A stretch of 6,791 bases of DNA from Pirellulales bacterium (GTDB lineage Bacteria > Planctomycetota > Planctomycetia > Pirellulales > Thermoguttaceae): contig JAUWWA010000093.1 in the NCBI GenBank assembly GCA_030617125.1, forward strand, positions 1 through 6,791, given 5' to 3'. The translations under genes were made by a program, and so were the position numbers. Every line of letters starts with the position of its first letter. Within the stretch, counting starts at the first letter, position 1. The notes beneath the pieces are model-generated. The model was not told where the DNA came from, did not search any database, and worked only from the letters and a program-made list of their open reading frames with translations. Below, piece after piece: positions 5,662-6,791 of the stretch.

Positions 5662-6679
5662 TAAGCAGCTCCGGCACGTGTCCGAGTTTTCCTTCCGCTT
5701 GCAGATCGGCCTGAACGAACATCTCAGCGATGGCTTCTTCGAGCGGCGGGTCTTCGACACTGATGTCGTTGACCGCATGTGTCGCCAGGATGCGACTGAG
5801 CACGTCGGAGACCACGCTCCGCGGCACACGGATTTTCGCCCTTGGCGGCTCCGCCGTGAGCAATTCACCGTATCGGGCCAACTCGGCCTGCGCACATCCG
5901 TCGGAAAGCTGAACCGAGATGATCTTTTCTCCGCCGAACCGGTCGATAATGCCCGAGAGCGAACCGTCGTAAATGATCCGCCCCAACGCGATGATCACGA
6001 CCCGGCGACACAACGCCACCACGTCTTTCATGTAATGGCTGGTCAACAGAATGGTGACCTTGCGGGTCTGCTGGTAGTGGCGCAGAAAGTTTTGGATGGT
6101 GTGCTGCGCGATGACGTCGAGCCCGATGGTCGGCTCGTCCAGGAAGAGCACGTCGGGCGAGTGCAACAGGGCGGCGATCAACTCCATTTTCATCCGCTCG
6201 CCCAGCGACAGCTCGCGGACCGGCTGGCCGAGCAACTCGTGCACGTCGAGCATTTCGGTCAACTCGGCGAGCGTACGGTCGAACCGCCGCGGCTCGATGC
6301 CGTAGATCTGCTGGTGCAAGCGGAAAGACTCGGCGGCGGGCAGGTCCCACCAGAGCTGGTTTTTCTGGCCCATCACCAGCGCGAAGCGGCGGCGGTAGGC
6401 GTTTTCGCGGCGCCAGGGAACGTGGCCCATCACCCGGGCGGTACCGCTGGTGGGAGTGATCACACCGGAGAGCAGTTTCAGCGTGGTGGTTTTGCCGGCG
6501 CCGTTGGGCCCCAGGAAGGCGACGAATTCGCCCTGCTCGACCGCAAGGTCGATGCCGCGGACCGCCTCGACGGACCGGTACTTACGCCGGAACAGCCCAG
6601 CGACCGACGCCCACAGCCCCTCGGCTTTCTGGTAGACCTGGTAGGATTTCGCCAGTTTTTCGATCTCGATTATCGCCAT
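5651..6679 (-). CDS. ABC transporter ATP-binding protein, COG4586-like
   Basis: A 342-residue ABC ATPase that powers the permeases at 4322-5152 and 3480-4316. Motifs in order: Walker A GPNGAGKT (residues 57-64), Q-loop around Gln105 (MGQKNQLWWDLP), signature LSLGERMKME (157-166, a variant of LSGGQ), Walker B VLFLDEP (177-183) with catalytic Glu182, D-loop GLD (186-188), and switch His215 in LLTSH. The QKNQLWWDLPA stretch and the N-terminal insert between KSYQV and VEAVRGI (about residues 15-37) are characteristic of this subgroup. A C-terminal domain (about 252-342), with the PPLEEAIAEMF segment common to ABC-2 exporter ATPases, completes it. The protein is cytoplasmic and membrane-associated. 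The ATG at 6677-6679 gives MAIIEIEKL, a normal first strand; only 9 bases separate it from a consensus -10 box, so the message may be leaderless. The stop codon is buried in a heptamer array. Confidence 0.95.
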   Translation of the reverse strand: MAIIEIEKLAKSYQVYQKAEGLWASVAGLFRRKYRSVEAVRGIDLAVEQGEFVAFLGPNGAGKTTTLKLLSGVITPTSGTARVMGHVPWRRENAYRRRFALVMGQKNQLWWDLPAAESFRLHQQIYGIEPRRFDRTLAELTEMLDVHELLGQPVRELSLGERMKMELIAALLHSPDVLFLDEPTIGLDVIAQHTIQNFLRHYQQTRKVTILLTSHYMKDVVALCRRVVIIALGRIIYDGSLSGIIDRFGGEKIISVQLSDGCAQAELARYGELLTAEPPRAKIRVPRSVVSDVLSRILATHAVNDISVEDPPLEEAIAEMFVQADLQAEGKLGHVPELLNEE

Positions 6680-6688
6680 AAGCCAATG

Positions 6689-6694
6689 ATTATA
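6689..6694 (-). promoter_or_regulatory. Probable -10 box of the ABC operon promoter
   Basis: TATAAT on the minus strand, a perfect sigma-70-type -10 hexamer in otherwise GC-rich DNA, ends 9 bases before the ATPase ATG. A start of transcription about 7 bases downstream would leave a leader of only a few bases, fitting the lack of a Shine-Dalgarno. The expected -35 position (around 6712-6717, TTCCTC) is poor, so the call rests on the -10 box and position. Confidence 0.45.
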
Positions 6695-6791
6695 GGCCCC
6701 ACCAGCGGCGGGAGGAACCGGGACATGCCGGCGCCCGTAGGACTGCTATTGACCCATCCGGTGGGTACGGAGAAACTACTGGGCCTATGCG
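6695..6791. other. Upstream intergenic DNA with no recognisable gene
   Basis: These 97 bp hold no coding sequence that I can support. A small inverted repeat, ACCCA-TCCGG-TGGGT, lies at 6752-6766 and could be a weak operator half-site pair or chance. An ATG at 6787-6789 on the plus strand is too near the edge to judge as the start of a divergent gene. Confidence 0.4.

Noticed and set aside
6752..6766. ACCCA-TCCGG-TGGGT as an operator
   Set aside because: A 5-bp stem is too short to separate from chance in GC-rich DNA, and it matches no regulator site I know.
6749..6791. Divergent plus-strand promoter and gene start (TTGACC, then ATG at 6787)
   Set aside because: No -10 hexamer is found at the right distance and only the edge of a possible reading frame is visible.

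Overview
The window is GC-rich bacterial DNA in which all eight genes lie on the minus strand, so they are read from the right end to the left. The organism is most likely a planctomycete (Pirellulales-like) or a relative. I infer this from the protein families, the near absence of Shine-Dalgarno sites, and intergenic spacers built of degenerate 7-bp repeats. No marker gene is present to confirm it.

Right half (about 6679 down to 3480): a three-part ABC-2 type transporter. It has an ATPase of the COG4586 type and two six-helix permeases of the COG4587 and COG3694 types. The permeases sit 5 bp apart, with a strong ribosome binding site before the second one. Between the ATPase and the first permease lies a small 23S-rRNA-IVS-type four-helix-bundle gene. 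It is bracketed by two 42-bp arrays of the same heptamer in opposite orientation, which run almost from the ATPase stop codon to the permease start codon. This looks like an inserted cassette.

Left half (3321 down to 1): a metabolic cluster. In reading order it holds a TIM-barrel sugar isomerase/epimerase-like protein, an overlapping UbiA-family membrane protein that resembles EboC, a second paralogous TIM-barrel protein, and the first 189 residues of an alkaline-phosphatase/nucleotide-pyrophosphatase superfamily protein that runs off the left edge. UbiA, TIM-barrel and phosphodiesterase genes together recall the Ebo clusters linked to metabolite traffic, for example scytonemin precursor export in cyanobacteria. 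The two TIM barrels are shorter than true EboE, and EboA, EboB and EboD are not in the window. The chemistry is therefore not known. The ABC exporter lies directly upstream in the same direction and could move the product, but that is only a guess from proximity.

The non-coding DNA is the most striking part. The spacers at 1406-1514, 3322-3479, 5153-5206 and 5573-5650 contain period-7 arrays of several unrelated heptamer families, often starting on or beside a stop codon and in two cases arranged as inverted pairs. Some are G-runs able to form quadruplexes. The 112 bp at the right end hold a consensus -10 box that would make the ATPase message nearly leaderless.
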